Shown in pieces: positions 1 through 11,101 of a DNA stretch of 64,000 nucleotides (position 1 is the first letter of the stretch; each line of letters begins with the position of its first letter). The position numbers were made by a program, and so were the translations under genes. Under the pieces are notes generated by a model. It ran no database searches. It had not been told where the DNA came from and saw only the letters and a list, made by a program, of their open reading frames with translations. Origin of the DNA: Lepisosteus oculatus (Eukaryota > Chordata > Actinopteri > Semionotiformes > Lepisosteidae); the NCBI RefSeq assembly GCF_040954835.1, contig NC_090716.1, positions 16,305,275 to 16,369,274 on the forward strand. Direction: 5' to 3'.

Positions 1-356
1 GGCCGTTCCCACCCTCCCTCAGAGAGCCGGGAGGTGTCTAACGCGCTAGCCCCCTCCAAGAACTTCACTCGTACTCGGTTGTTCTGACTCTTTTTTGTTT
101 TGTTTTTTTTGTACATGAGACTTGAGTTTTCTACTTTTGTACTGCTCTTTGTGTAGCGTCTCCTTTGAAAAGTTTGTCTGACTTTCTTCCTGTGCAGCCA
201 TCTGTGAATGTGATTTAGTTGTTTTTTTTTTCCCCCATCTGCTTGTAATTGTGGTTCTGAGTTTGGATTTAGTTTTTCTTCTCTTGGTGTGTGTGTGTGT
301 TGAATGAAGCCTACGGGTCAGAAATGTAAATGGAACGCATTAAACTTTGACTGGCA
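1..356 (+). other. 3' end of an unidentified upstream gene (last codons and/or 3' UTR)
   Basis: The first 90 bases are GC-rich and one + frame is open from base 1 to a TGA at 85-87, with a predicted tail ending in NFTRTRLF. The sequence then becomes strongly T-rich with a (GT)n tract, which is typical of a 3' UTR. It ends in an ATTAAA signal at 339-344 followed by an A-rich stretch. I infer the terminal exon of a + strand gene lying mostly outside the window. I do not recognise the protein tail, and the open frame could be chance. Confidence 0.5.
339..344 (+). terminator. Poly(A) signal ATTAAA of the upstream gene
   Basis: ATTAAA is the commonest variant poly(A) signal. It sits at the end of the T-rich 3' UTR-like stretch, about 12 bases before an A run. 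Cleavage would fall near 356-360. Confidence 0.45.
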
Positions 357-739
357 AAAAATCTGGACTCAATGTTATTTTTTTCCTCAGATCTTTGAGT
401 AAGAGCTGATTTGCCAACTAATATTTTTTCTAATAGACTTCTTCAGAATCAGCTTTGAAACACTCACTAGTGTGGCACAAATGGAACACTCCAGTGTAAG
501 AGAACTGTGCGCCCAGAAAGCAGTCACCTCTCTGGTGGGGTGGACAAACAAGCGTACTAATAACTTTCCACTTGACTTTGTTATTGGGGAATTAATAATA
601 CATTTCTTATTACAGTAGAACCCAAAATGATCACCACTTGAAATGGCCAACCTGATCAATGTTGCTACAGCACAGCTGTGTCGGTGGTACAAACATCAGG
701 CTTTTACAAGACTGTAAGCCTCCAATCCCTCATAATGCA

Positions 740-950
740 TTAACATGGTCCTGGAGGGCTGGGGTATCTGGTTTTCAGTCTTGCCAGGACATTAGAGACA
801 AACATCAGGTCATTATTGGTTTCACTGGACCAACTGAATAACTTGTTCACACTCTTCAAGGTGCTGATGCATCAGAGATCTCCCAAACCTGCAGACATTC
901 CAGCAACCCAGGACAAAGACTGGGGATCTGGCGGCAAATACCTAAGGTTT
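740..950. repeat. Foldback/MITE-like dispersed element
   Basis: The left part contains TCCTGGAGGGCTGGGG. The right part is its degenerate inverted match (around CCCAGGACAAAGACTGG). The same ends occur as an isolated arm at 2080-2135 (CCCTCCAGGACCAGGACTGA) and as a full inverted pair at 21285-21490, so this is a dispersed family with terminal inverted repeats. No transposase is present. Confidence 0.4.
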
Positions 951-1779
951 TTCTTAGGATGGTGTTTTGTAATAGCTGGGTTATCTGTGTCTCAAGGCTG
1001 CCTACTTAATCTTGAAATGAGGACACAGGCTCCATTGCAACAGTTCTTAAACTTGTTTTATTGAAGAACCAGGCTGAAGGAACAATAAAGAGAAAGCTGA
1101 AATTACAGGAGTGTCCTATAGGCGACACAATGCCTTGGCAAACTGAGGTTTTTCTGTGTAATCAGGTATCAACGAATGTTAATACATCACTCTCTGGGTC
1201 CTTTTGTGAGGAATGTTCTCAATAGTGGCACAGCCCACTGATTATTGTTATTTTTTAGTTTTTAATGCATAGTTCCAAGGTTTGCGTAACCTGGCTGAGA
1301 GGCTCTGTAAGCCAAACTTTTTCCATCTTTTGTCAGGGTCTGAGAACTGTGATAGACAAAAATGGAGATGTTTAACATCTAGCTAGGTCCTTGCCATTAT
1401 TCCAGGCTCAGGCTGAATTTTGATGGGTATCCAGAAGCGCTCATCAACAAATTGCTTAATCACCTTAAGCACAACTTTATTTTTTATCCCAAAGAGCCTC
1501 TCCTTGCCAAGTTTTTCTTTTTACGTGTTTGTCTTGTGAGAAAAAATGATTGCATAACAGTCATGTGGAAATGAGGGAGGGGGTCCCCTTTGACAGGGTG
1601 GGATACCTTTGAGTTCTTTTGGGGTTATATATAAAAGATTACTTGCCAAGTTTAATGAAATTAAGAGTGTGGTTACACGCTTGGCTGAGTGAAATATCCA
1701 CAGGAATTTTCCCAGCTTATCTCCACTGTAAAGCAGCCCAGACCAGACAGAAATGTAAGAAAGTTTGATACATATGATC

Positions 1780-1925
1780 TCATGCAGTCGTTTTTTTAAA
1801 GAAGCCAGGGTGTCTCCTTCAACAGCCTGGCTGGGTAGTTTGTTCCACACACCCCCAACCATCTGTGTAAACCTGGAATAACAGTGTGACTGAGAAGATG
1901 GAGCAGCTTACTCTTGTATAAGGAG
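1780..1925 (+). repeat. Dispersed repeat fragment (tttgttccacac family)
   Basis: The sequence around GGTAGTTTGTTCCACACACC is shared, with divergence, with segments at 44848-45240 and 34310-34460. All three read as the same interspersed family containing 'gcttcaac...ttgttccac...' followed by 'tgtgtaaagaagtgcctcct'-like text. From memory this family is abundant in non-teleost ray-finned fish. I cannot assign a Repbase name. Confidence 0.4.
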
Positions 1926-4900
1926 TCCTGTAGGACAGACAGTTCAGGTTTGGGGTGGGCAGTCCCAGAGGGTTGGTGTTTCTGCGGGTTTACCTCTATT
2001 CTTAATGCCCAAAGCCAGTTCATAATTGACTTAATGGGATCTTTTGATCGCCCGATGGGAGCTGGTGTTCGGAAGAGATCTAGAAAGCCTTCAGACTCAA
2101 CAGCCCTCCAGGACCAGGACTGAACACCCCTGCACTAGAGCGTGACCTGCAGAATGAAGTGTGTGATCTGGGTCTGCTTCCTCCCAGATACCCACTGTTT
2201 GCTGTTAGGGGAAAATCAGGAGCAATAGAAGATATATCTGTCCTTAACTTCCTCTGAAAGAAGCCAAAGAAAATTGTTTATTCCATTATGCAGGAAACTC
2301 ATTAGGGGAAGGTTTTGCCCTGTGATCCCAGGATAAGATACTGTGTTTACTGTGACCCTATCCAGGAAAAACTGTGTGAGAGAGACCACATGATTTCTCA
2401 CTGGGGACGGAATACAGATCCATCTCTGGGAAACAGAGAGAAAAAGACAATTTTTAAGCCAATAATACCCAGCCTGCACTGCTTCAGAGGCTGAAGTAAA
2501 TGGAAAAAACACATGATCACATCTGGGTACCACGCAAACTCCATACAGAAGAGGTCCAGCACATAATTGAGCCGGGACAGAAGAGTTTTGAGGCCATAGT
2601 GCTTAACACCATGCCAGTCTGCTGCTTATTCCATGTAATATTTTTAATGAGCAGCTCCTTATTTTTCTTACCATGCTGCATACCATTCCATCCCATGCTT
2701 TTTCCTGGAGCTATCACCCCAAATCCTCAGGCAAAAAGACTGACCAAGAAAACAAAAAAGGTTCTTTATTAGTTATAGTCATTCTTTACCAGTCTCACAT
2801 TGTTATTGTGTTTGTAAAAATCAGCCTCACATTGCTTATTGATAACTGTTGCAGGGGAAGGTTTTCTGTTAACATTTAGACAATTAACATGTAATTTTCC
2901 TTTCTTTTGTGAAATAGTCACTAAAAAAGGATTTTAAGAGGAGCCTGGTATTTAAGAAAATCAAGAACTGTTTTCACTGCAGTGGCAGCTACATTGAATC
3001 TTTCGACAGGTTGGAAAATGGCACTAGAAAGAGGAAGAGAATATCTGAACTCCAGACTTGGGCACACCAGTGGTAATGTTTTTATAACTTGCTAGCTGTG
3101 GTGCTAGTCCAGAGGATAAAACAGGCCTTTATTTCTGGTTTGTTTCTGCTTGGCTGGGACAAAGACTACAGCTTCCAATAAATCAAGCCAGAAACAATGG
3201 TAACATTTAACACTGACAGAATGTTTATTCACAGAGCCAGAGATAAACGCCACAGAGTATCTGTTTATTTCTATGTTATACACACATTTAAATTGAACTG
3301 TGTTTTGCTTGCAGGAATGTCCTTGTTTTCCTGAGCGAATGAAGCTTGACAATATTGCCTCAATGCTACTCTCTAGTCTTAACATTTTGTTTTTAAAAGG
3401 AATGGAGTCCATTTGTAAAACACTTTGTGTTTTTCTTTCTTCACTAGGGATGATATTGAAAACCTCATTTCTCTCTTGGTTTATTTTTACATTTCTGGAA
3501 CACATTTTATCCTGGTTGAAACAGTTTGCAAGAATGGTCCAAGAACTTTCTTTAATATAGTCCATTGCAGCTAATCAAGCCATCACCTAAATGCCAATAT
3601 TTATTGCACCAAATGCAAATTAAATGTAAAAGACATTTGCAGGCTTTTTTAAACCTTAGGTTTAAGAAAAACCTAAAATTAAGAAAAAACATGTTTCTAA
3701 TCCTTCCAGACCTTTTTTCTTAAGTAGTGTTGTTACTGGATGAATGAGATAATGACAAAACAGAACTAGATCATTACCTGCAAAATAATGGATCAATAGT
3801 AGGAGGGCTGAAATGTAGGAGTTATCTATATTGACACGCTTCAGCTCCAGGTTATGGGTGTCTTTACATTTTCCCTGATTTCAACCTGGGGAAAAACTCG
3901 AGAGAGTGAATAAGTAGTTCTGTTAAGCTGCAGAACAGATGCAGGATGAAAATCAAGGACTCTTTGACACTCAAGGATCACTTGGCAGTAGCCTGAAAGA
4001 TGCTATTCTGACTTAAAAAAACATTGTTTTGAAGGTTTTGCAAAATTTGTTTAATTAGCACAATGCACAATTAAGTGACGCAGGAACTGCAAATATGGTA
4101 TATGTTATGCAGAAATTTAGGAAACTAAAGGTTAATTATTGATGTCATACAGTAGCTCTAGTTATTCAGTGTAAATGTTAAGCCTGTCTGTAAAGAATTG
4201 GTTGCTGTACAAAAACACATGCCGCAGGGCGTAAATGTGCAGGAATTTCAGTTCACAGTGACGCATTCAGCAGACTTGGACAGCAGCTCTTCGTAAAGAT
4301 CTTACAGAGACTAACCAACAAAGCACAGCTAGACCTGCAAGCAATTCTGTTGGCTTTGAAACTATGCCTTTGAAAGTTCCATTGCTTGGAATGTTTTCAT
4401 TTAATCCTTGAAAGTATGTTTTAGCCTGTTCATGCTTGCATTATGCTGTTATACTCACACCAAAAGTGAAGATAAGCTGGGATGCTGATTTTCAGAAACT
4501 GTAAACGTGCTGTCTGCATTTTCATTCTTTCAACTTCCTCTATCCCAATGGTGGTGTCTGCTCCAGGGATCTGCACGATTTTAATACTTATTTGTAAAAT
4601 CAGTGCAAAGATTGTGGTTTATTTTTGTAAGAGCTCAGAGAGTGTCTTTAACTATATGCAGACATGTTTATCACTAACTGTTATAAAAAAAAACATAAAA
4701 CGTTTATATTCTGAGGATGAAATCAATTTGATTAGAGGTACAAACGAATAAGATGTCAATGATTATGTTAATGAAGTTAATGAAGTCAAACTCATATACA
4801 CTATTTTTTACAATTAACATCCATTCTATAGAAACTTAAATGTCACAAATATTTACTGCATGGACATTTGTTTGTTTATTCATATTAAATTCTTACACAT

Positions 4901-5087
4901 TCTTTGAAGTAACATTCATTCCATAGCACCCTTGGCACATTGTTTTAATATACAGTACTATTCTACTACAAAACAACTGTTTGCAGTGCAGTTACCACTT
5001 CAGACTCAAAGCTTTGATATTTACGGTTGCTCCCACTAGAGGGGGGTAGATCCACATCCATTCCAGTTATATTGTATTTTATTTCTG

Positions 5088-6026
5088 TCCATCCATTTTC
5101 AAACCACTTGTCTAGTACGTGGACGTAACACAGGACTCTGGACAGGACACCAGTCCATCACAGGACACACACACACTCACACACCCTGGACAGGACACCA
5201 GTCCATCACAGGACACACACACACTCACACACCCTGGACAGGACACCAGTCCATCACAGGACACATACGCTCACACACCCTGGACAGGACACCAGTCCAT
5301 CACAGGACACACACACACTCACACACCCTGGACAGGACACCAGTCCATCACAGGACACATACGCTCACACACCCTGGACAGGACACCAGTCCATCACAGG
5401 ACACACACGCTCACACACCCTGGACAGGACACCAGTCCATCACAGGACACATACGCTCACACACCCTGGACAGGACACCAGTCCATCACAGGACACACAC
5501 GCTCACACACCCTGGACAGGACACCAGTCCATCACAGGACACATACGCTCACACACCCTGGACAGGACACCAGTCCATCACAGGACACACGCGCTCACAC
5601 ACCCTGGACAGGACACCAGTCCATCACAGGACACATACGCTCACACACCCTGGACAGGACACCAGTCCATGACAGGACACACACACACCGGACAGGACAC
5701 CAGTCCATCACAGGACACACACACACTCACACACCCTGGACAGGACACCAGTCCATCACAGGACACACACAGACACACAGACCCTGGACAGGACACGAGT
5801 CCATCACAGGACACACATCGACAGAAACACACACTCACACTAGGGCACACACTAGTTTTCTCAGAAGCCTATTAAGCTACCAAGGTATCTTTGGACTGTG
5901 GGAGGAACCCGGAGCCCCCAGAGGAAACCCACTCAAACAGGGAGAACATACAAACTCCACACAGACAGCACCCCAGGCACTGAACCTAGGGCTTCAGCTC
6001 TGCTAACCAGTGGACCACTGTGCCTG
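5088..6026 (-). repeat. tRNA-derived SINE (minus strand) with an internal minisatellite expansion
   Basis: The left edge (tccatccattttcaaaccac) is the tail end of a dispersed SINE that recurs through the window. The right edge (gtgggaggaacccggag ... ccaggcactgaacctaggg ... aaccagtggaccactgtgcc) is its tRNA-like head read backwards. Intact relatives carry a pol III B-box-like GGTTCGATTC, for example near 62839. Between the two edges, the middle segment has been amplified into about 15 tandem copies, listed separately. The 295-codon open frame over this block arises because the unit lacks stop codons and is not a gene. Confidence 0.75.
5129..5830. repeat. 46/48-bp minisatellite, about 15 units
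   Basis: The unit begins ggacaggacaccagtccatc and ends cacacaccct. Two variants exist: 48 bp (containing acacacact) and 46 bp (containing acatacgct or acacacgct). From the third unit on, acatacgct units alternate with other variants, giving a dimeric higher-order pattern. One unit near 5670-5690 is shortened, and the last two are degenerate. The array lies inside the SINE, whose consensus has a single copy of this segment. Confidence 0.9.
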
Positions 6027-7480
6027 TTGATCCACATTCAGGTTTTAAATGTCAGACTACCGCAGAGATTCTGACTAATACAACCACCCAGTTTGCAAGA
6101 CATTTAATTAGAGTGGCACAGAATTTTTTTTGTTAAGTTCTAGACAGAAGTTACAAAATCCATAGGACTCTTTTGAAAGTCTACTGTAGGATTTTGTCTT
6201 CCAAAATAGACAGGGATATTGAATGGCAGTTAAGTACTCAAATACTATATTTCAGAAGTCCATGGTACCGATCAGAACCTTGTTTTTAGTTCTAAATCCT
6301 TTTCATGGAACATGAGCATTAAAAGCTTAATTCCTTATTAGTACTTTATTTCATTTGCAAATGACACATCATGAGGAATTAAGGAGAGTTAAGAGGCGCA
6401 TACATTCATCAACCCAAAATGAGTTTCTAACTGAAATTGGAGTGCCATAATCAAGTACTCTGCCATATCCTTTAGCTAGCATTCCACCTGGTTGGGGAGA
6501 GATATTTCAATATAATATCGTCCAATTTTTGTTATTTTGTTATGCATAAATAAAAAAAAAATATCGTCCCTATGGTCAAGGACTATAATATGCACAGGTC
6601 TACCACTAGGGGCCGCCAAAGTACCGTCTCGGGACAAAAAGTTCCTTTGAATGCAATAGGTTCCCTAACTGAATTATTGTTCACAATACACATTCTCACA
6701 TGGGTTTAATTAGTGTGTTTGCTGCATATAAAGGAGAAGGAACGGGAGGAGGGTTGTATTTTTGTTTGAAGCATTTAGGCAGATATATAGTTTGGTTAAC
6801 ATTAGTTGGCGTTGGCAGTAACACTCTCTAAAGCAAGTTAATTTTGTAGAAGTCTTTTTTTATTTTTATTTTTATTGGCCCAGAAACCTTCTAGATTTGT
6901 TAAAAAAAGCAGATATTTGGCAGTGTTTTACTCAACATCAATGCCTAAAGCTGTTTTGTACTTAAAGCTGCATCTCAAATTGCTTGTGTACTGAACTAGG
7001 TATTTGCTGAACTTGAATGAATGACTATTAGCAAGCTGATACAGTGGCAGAGTTTTAGGGATCTGTTAATTGCCTGCATTAGACGAACAGTGACTCCAAA
7101 AATTTCTTACGTTTGTGAAGGTGTATCTACCACATATAAGCATGCCGAATAATTAGAAAGTCTGTGCTGAATGAAGCTGATGTTAAACCAGGGAGTGCAC
7201 CATGATAGTCTTCAACTCTGCTATGTTATTGAGGGCTGGTGAGAGCCCTGGTTAATGAGGGCCACATGAAAGCCCACACACCCTGCTGGAATGTACACAA
7301 GGAGATACCAGATATAAAAAGGGGTTTACAGTGAGTAACCAGCTCCTTCTCCCTTCCAGCTTCAAAAGCGCCAATATAGAAGCCCAAACCACGTAATGGT
7401 AGCCTTCCTGGTCTGGCCATGTGGAGTGAGCCCTCAGCCGCCTGTGACCGAAGCACTGGCTCAGCCCACCCCAGGCCTTG
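6027..7480. other. Intergenic, upstream of ifitm5-like gene
   Basis: AT-rich sequence without supported genes. A CTCF-like motif lies at 6603-6616. There are homopolymer runs near 6550 and 6860. Distal regulatory DNA for the downstream gene may lie here, but nothing specific can be shown. Confidence 0.5.
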
Positions 7481-7484
7481 CGTC

Positions 7485-7491
7485 TATAAAA
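7485..7491 (+). promoter_or_regulatory. ifitm5: TATA box of the ifitm5-like gene
   Basis: TATAAAA lies 79 bases upstream of the ATG, which puts the likely transcription start near 7515. A CACCCC/GC-rich stretch (cagcccaccccaggcc) lies just upstream at about 7462-7477. The spacing gives a short 5' UTR of roughly 55 bases with no upstream ATG. Confidence 0.75.
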
Positions 7492-7569
7492 CCCGTGTGC
7501 GTGTCCAGGCGGCCTGACATCTGATTTGGAGACGGCGTGGAGGACAGGCGACAGCCAGCAGCAGAGAGG

Positions 7570-7773
7570 ATGGATAATGCTACTTACACGTGCCCTCCTG
7601 ACTACACTCCCCTGAGCAGCAGCAAACCTGGGGACGCTCCCTGCAGCTCCACTGTGGTCAATGTGGGCACTCCTGCCAAGCCCCCCAAAGACTACCTGAT
7701 CTGGTCCATCTGCAACACCCTCTACGTCAACTTCTGCTGTCTGGGGTTCTTGGCTCTGGTGTACTCGGTCAAG
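7570..7773 (+). CDS. ifitm5: ifitm5-like coding exon 1
   Basis: Encodes residues 1-68. The ATG is the first after the TATA-driven start site (agagaggATGGAT) and opens [13 protein letters not shown] proline/serine-rich cytosolic N-terminus precedes the first membrane segment. It ends exactly at AAG|gtaaga, the conserved intron site of IFITM genes. Confidence 0.85.
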
Positions 7774-10700
7774 GTAAGATACGCTTGTGCCTTCAGACCC
7801 ACAACCACAGAAATGTGACGGAGCTTGGGAAACAGTGGGGCACTGGCAGAAATCATTCTGCAACCCATACAAGGTTTAGCATCAGGTTCACGCAAAGGCA
7901 GAAGCTTGCCGGAGTCGACAGCGTTCGGTTAATCACATTCCCTCAAAATTCAGAGATGATATTCTTGATAAGGTTTTATGTCTCATGTTTTCAGAAGGCC
8001 AGGCCAAACACAAAAAAATATTTTGACATTTTATGCCATTTAATATTTGACATTTAATGTTTTTGCTAGATTTCACTAAATAATGTTTTTAGACTTTCAG
8101 AAATTATTAGCTTATATCAAATAAAAGTTCCACTCTCATAAATCCTTAATGTATGCACTGAGATCGGATTAACTAAACAGACACAAGGAAAGACCATGTT
8201 TAACAATTAACACATATTGTGTTATTGTTCCTTAAAAAAAAAAGACAATTCTTGTATTTTATATTCATTCCTTTGCTTCAACACAGATCTTCACTTGTGA
8301 AATAAAATGCACAGGAATTATTATAGATGTGCCAATCAGTATTATTACTATTAAAATATTTAATTAATTAGAATAGGTAAAGATTTTTGTGGATTTAAAA
8401 ATGTACAACAAGTTGTATATATTTTATTTACACGGACATAGGCACATGAAGGTATTAAGCATATTAGTAGCAAAACTAAAAAAAGAGGATATTTTAAGAT
8501 AATTAAGGAGCAACAATAAATTATCTTTTAGGCTTTATCTTTAGGCAGTATTTTTAAGGATATATATTTGAGGAAAATGTTAGCAGTTATGCTGAAAAGA
8601 AAATTAAACTGTGAATGTATTTGGCATTACTTGTTAATGCAGAGCCACAAACATTGTTAATAGTTTTTACTCTTAAAATATTTGTTTTTCTGAATAATCC
8701 TTGTTGACTGACATTGGCATGTTGAGATACCTCCACTTGCATGACATTAGGCAGTTAATCGGTTGCAAGAAAAACCTCAAATAATACCAATTTATTTACC
8801 ACAAAAGCAAAAGAATGCATTAAAGCAAATATATTATTCATGTTTTTCATGGCACCTTTCTTGGAGGACAGTACTCTCCTGTTATATTTAGTGCTTGGCT
8901 TAGTCTGTGGGAATGTACAAGCTGTGCCACAGGAATGCTGGAAATCAGGAAGAGACCAGACAAAACGCTAGTGAAGACGTCGGTCTCAGAAACGACACAA
9001 GGCTCAAATTGCAAAAGAGACGAAGGGAGGCTAGCATTTGTAGTATTTAAAGCATAATTGCCATGTTCCAAAAAACTGAAAGTCTGCCTGAAAATTAGAG
9101 GTTGCAGATGGGCACAAATTTCTCAAACATTACAAGTCCTATTTACCTTCAGAACTAGGTGGCTTCTAGTCATCTGATGCTTTGACTGTTGCCACGAATG
9201 CACCAATGGTGGGGTGAAAGCCGGATGGTGTTTAGTCATGTTCCTTAGTCCCATTGGAGCTGTGGGCCCTGAGAACAGCGCTGTGATCGGGGGGCAGGAT
9301 TCTGGGGCTCTGTCTGTGACGCAGGACGTATGCAGCTGGTGAAACTGTACATTGGTTGCAGAAACTTCTGAAAGGAATGTAATATTTTTGTGGCATTGTT
9401 TGTTGTTTCCAAGAAAGCTTTCACCCTATTTTTAAGAAGGATTTTGAAATGAATAGTACGCTTTATGAGGTGATGTATGTTCATTACACAGCCATCTCGA
9501 AAGCAAAAGTCTCATAATAGTTATTGGACACATACAGAGACCTTGCGAGTCCTTATGGGATTTCTTAGCCATTGTCAAGCAAGTTTTAAAACAGAAGGCT
9601 AAGGGAGAGTTTACACAACATTATTTCTACATACTTGCCTGATGTAAGATAGGGACAAGGTGGCAGGTGGCAGAGAGGTCAGCATTGCTGCTTCACAGTG
9701 CTGGGGCCCTGAGTCCAGGTCCTAATCTGGGGTACTGTCTGTGTGGAGTTTGTATGTTCTCCTCATGTTTTCATGGGTTTCCTCCAGGTGATCTGATTTC
9801 GTTTCACAGTCTAAAAACATACTTGAAGGTTAATTTGGTTCTAGGAAAACTTTCCCTTTGATTATAGTTTATTACAGCTCTGATCATCAGTTTTGTTACC
9901 AGGCAGCAGGACTCCAATAGCTCAGACATGAATGTACCTGCTGAGAAAGTAGATTTTCTTGACAATTTTTCTTGCACAAACACAAACCCTTCTGTACAGT
10001 TTAAGTGCGATATAGTTTTGGCAATACCACTCTTCAATATTTGTGCTACACACCAATTTTGCTTTAATAAATTTTGCTTTAATTTCACTGGCCAAAATTT
10101 GCTGTGATGTCGTGGTACCTATTTTTGGTTTTTATTTTTAAACATGTTGCACTGGTTTAACTTGCTGTTGTGGCTGGGCAGCCATAGACATCTTACACTT
10201 GAGGTTTCGGACTCTCCCACCCAGACCAACAAGCTGTGGCGAGAGGGCTGGGTGGGAATCGAGACTTTGACAATGCGAGCAGTTCAGTGTTTGCATGCGA
10301 AAATCTGAAAATAGCAATAGCAGGAAAACCGCTGCCAGCCCCTGCTGCTTTAACAACACCAGAGTCTAGATTTACGGAATCTGCTTCACATGCAGAAAAG
10401 ATAAATTACTCTGTACGCAGCATAATTAATTTAATAATTGCTTACACTTATATAGCGCTTTTCTGGACATTCCACTCAAAGCGCTTTACAGGTAATGGGG
10501 ACTCCCCTCCACCACCACCACCACCACCAATGTGCAGCCCCACCTGGATGGGTAAAACTGTCTGCTAGAAAAGTGTTCACGGTATCTTTTGCAAAGCCCG
10601 CCCGTTGACGCTGTTATTAACCTGCTCACCTTTCCCGTCCAGGCCCGAGACCAGAAAGTCCTCGGTGATCTCAAGGCTGCCCGGGACTTCTCAAACAAGG

Positions 10701-10864
10701 CCAAGTGGTACAACATCCTGGCCTCCGGCTGGAACGTCATCATCCCCCTCCTCATCATCGTGCTCTTCGTCACGGGCATCGTCCACCTGGCGAACGTCCG
10801 CGGCTCATACGACTTCTTCGGGGAGGAAGGCTACGAGAACTTCATGAGGCTGTTCGGACAGTAG
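7570..10864 (+). CDS. ifitm5: Interferon-induced transmembrane protein 5-like (CD225/dispanin), two exons 7570-7773 and 10643-10864
   Basis: The two exons join in phase 0 (donor AAG|gtaaga at 7774, acceptor ccag|GCC at 10642) into 141 codons. The CD225 domain spans residues about 40-118. It has a membrane-embedded hydrophobic segment ([20 protein letters not shown], 43-62) with adjacent cysteines C56-C57 expected to be S-palmitoylated, a cytosolic loop ([14 protein letters not shown], 69-82), and a C-terminal transmembrane helix (about 99-119). The ARDQKV loop and the intron position after YSVK match IFITM5 (BRIL) better than IFITM1/3, which have SRDRK. IFITM5 is a bone-expressed membrane protein tied to mineralisation; that role is family knowledge. 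Oddities are W90, where relatives have a palmitoylated Cys (AKCxNI), and an acidic/aromatic C-tail ending in LFGQ. Another dispanin paralogue is the main alternative. Confidence 0.85.
9657..9842 (+). repeat. tRNA-derived SINE, head part
   Basis: The sequence 'tcagcattgctgcttcacagtgctggggccctgagtcc...tgtgtggagtttgtatgttctcc' is the tRNA-like head and body of the SINE family found throughout the window. The tail half is missing. It is intronic, in the same orientation as the host gene. Confidence 0.65.
10426..10535 (+). repeat. Dispersed element (tatagcgctttt...gcgctttaca) with (CCA)n
   Basis: Nearly identical to 38436-38600: a (T)AATAATT lead, 'ttacacttatatagcgcttttctggac', 'ctcaaagcgctttacaggtaatgggg', then a CCACCA microsatellite. 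Two copies with the same internal order show an interspersed repeat family of unknown class. A diverged relative lies at 50190-50260. Confidence 0.65.
10643..10864 (+). CDS. ifitm5: ifitm5-like coding exon 2
   Basis: Encodes residues 69-141 and the TAG stop (10862-10864). It contains the cytosolic loop [14 protein letters not shown], the KAKWYNILA segment and the C-terminal transmembrane helix [20 protein letters not shown]. It is GC-rich relative to the intron. Overlapping frames on both strands are shadows. Confidence 0.87.
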   Translation, partial: ARDQKVLGDLKAARDFSNKAKWYNILASGWNVIIPLLIIVLFVTGIVHLANVRGSYDFFGEEGYENFMRLFGQ

Positions 10865-11095
10865 CCGACGGCCAGGGGAAGAGCGAGCTGCTCCCCTTTC
10901 CCGTCACGACAAGCGCCCTCTCCCGAGCCAGGAGCAGGCAGACGAGGACATGGGGGTTAAATCTGAGACTCCTGGCCCTCGGTGTGGCTCTCTTCCCTTC
11001 TCTCTTTTCTCTGACTGCAACTGGGCGACCAGCAATCATCTTCCAGTGTGTTCGTATTTATTGCTTTGGCAACACTGTAATTCATCGGTCATGCC

Positions 11096-11101
11096 AATAA
11101 A
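11096..11101 (+). terminator. ifitm5: Poly(A) signal AATAAA of the ifitm5-like gene
   Basis: AATAAA lies 232 bases after the stop codon, giving a short 3' UTR. A second AATAAA at 11397-11402, followed by a T-rich stretch, could be an alternative site. Confidence 0.7.

Larger units (their letters stand above)
357..5087. other. Intergenic, no gene recognised
   Basis: This stretch is AT-rich. It holds fragments of dispersed repeats: foldback-like element pieces near 740-950 and 2080-2135, and a fragment of another dispersed family near 1780-1920. A 153-codon minus-strand open frame at 3104-3565 has no recognisable domain, no codon-usage support that I can see, and no splice partners. I find no supported gene here. 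Confidence 0.5.
7774..10642 (+). other. ifitm5: Intron 1 of the ifitm5-like gene
   Basis: A 2.9-kb intron with consensus GT-AG ends. It is AT-rich and carries a SINE copy at about 9657-9842 and a copy of the 'gcgctttaca' dispersed element at 10426-10535, ending about 110 bases before the acceptor. No other exon is supported. Confidence 0.8.

Noticed and set aside
7252-7872. 206-codon minus-strand frame
   Set aside because: It lies antisense to ifitm5-like exon 1 and its TATA region. The + strand gene explains the sequence and the frame has no domain.
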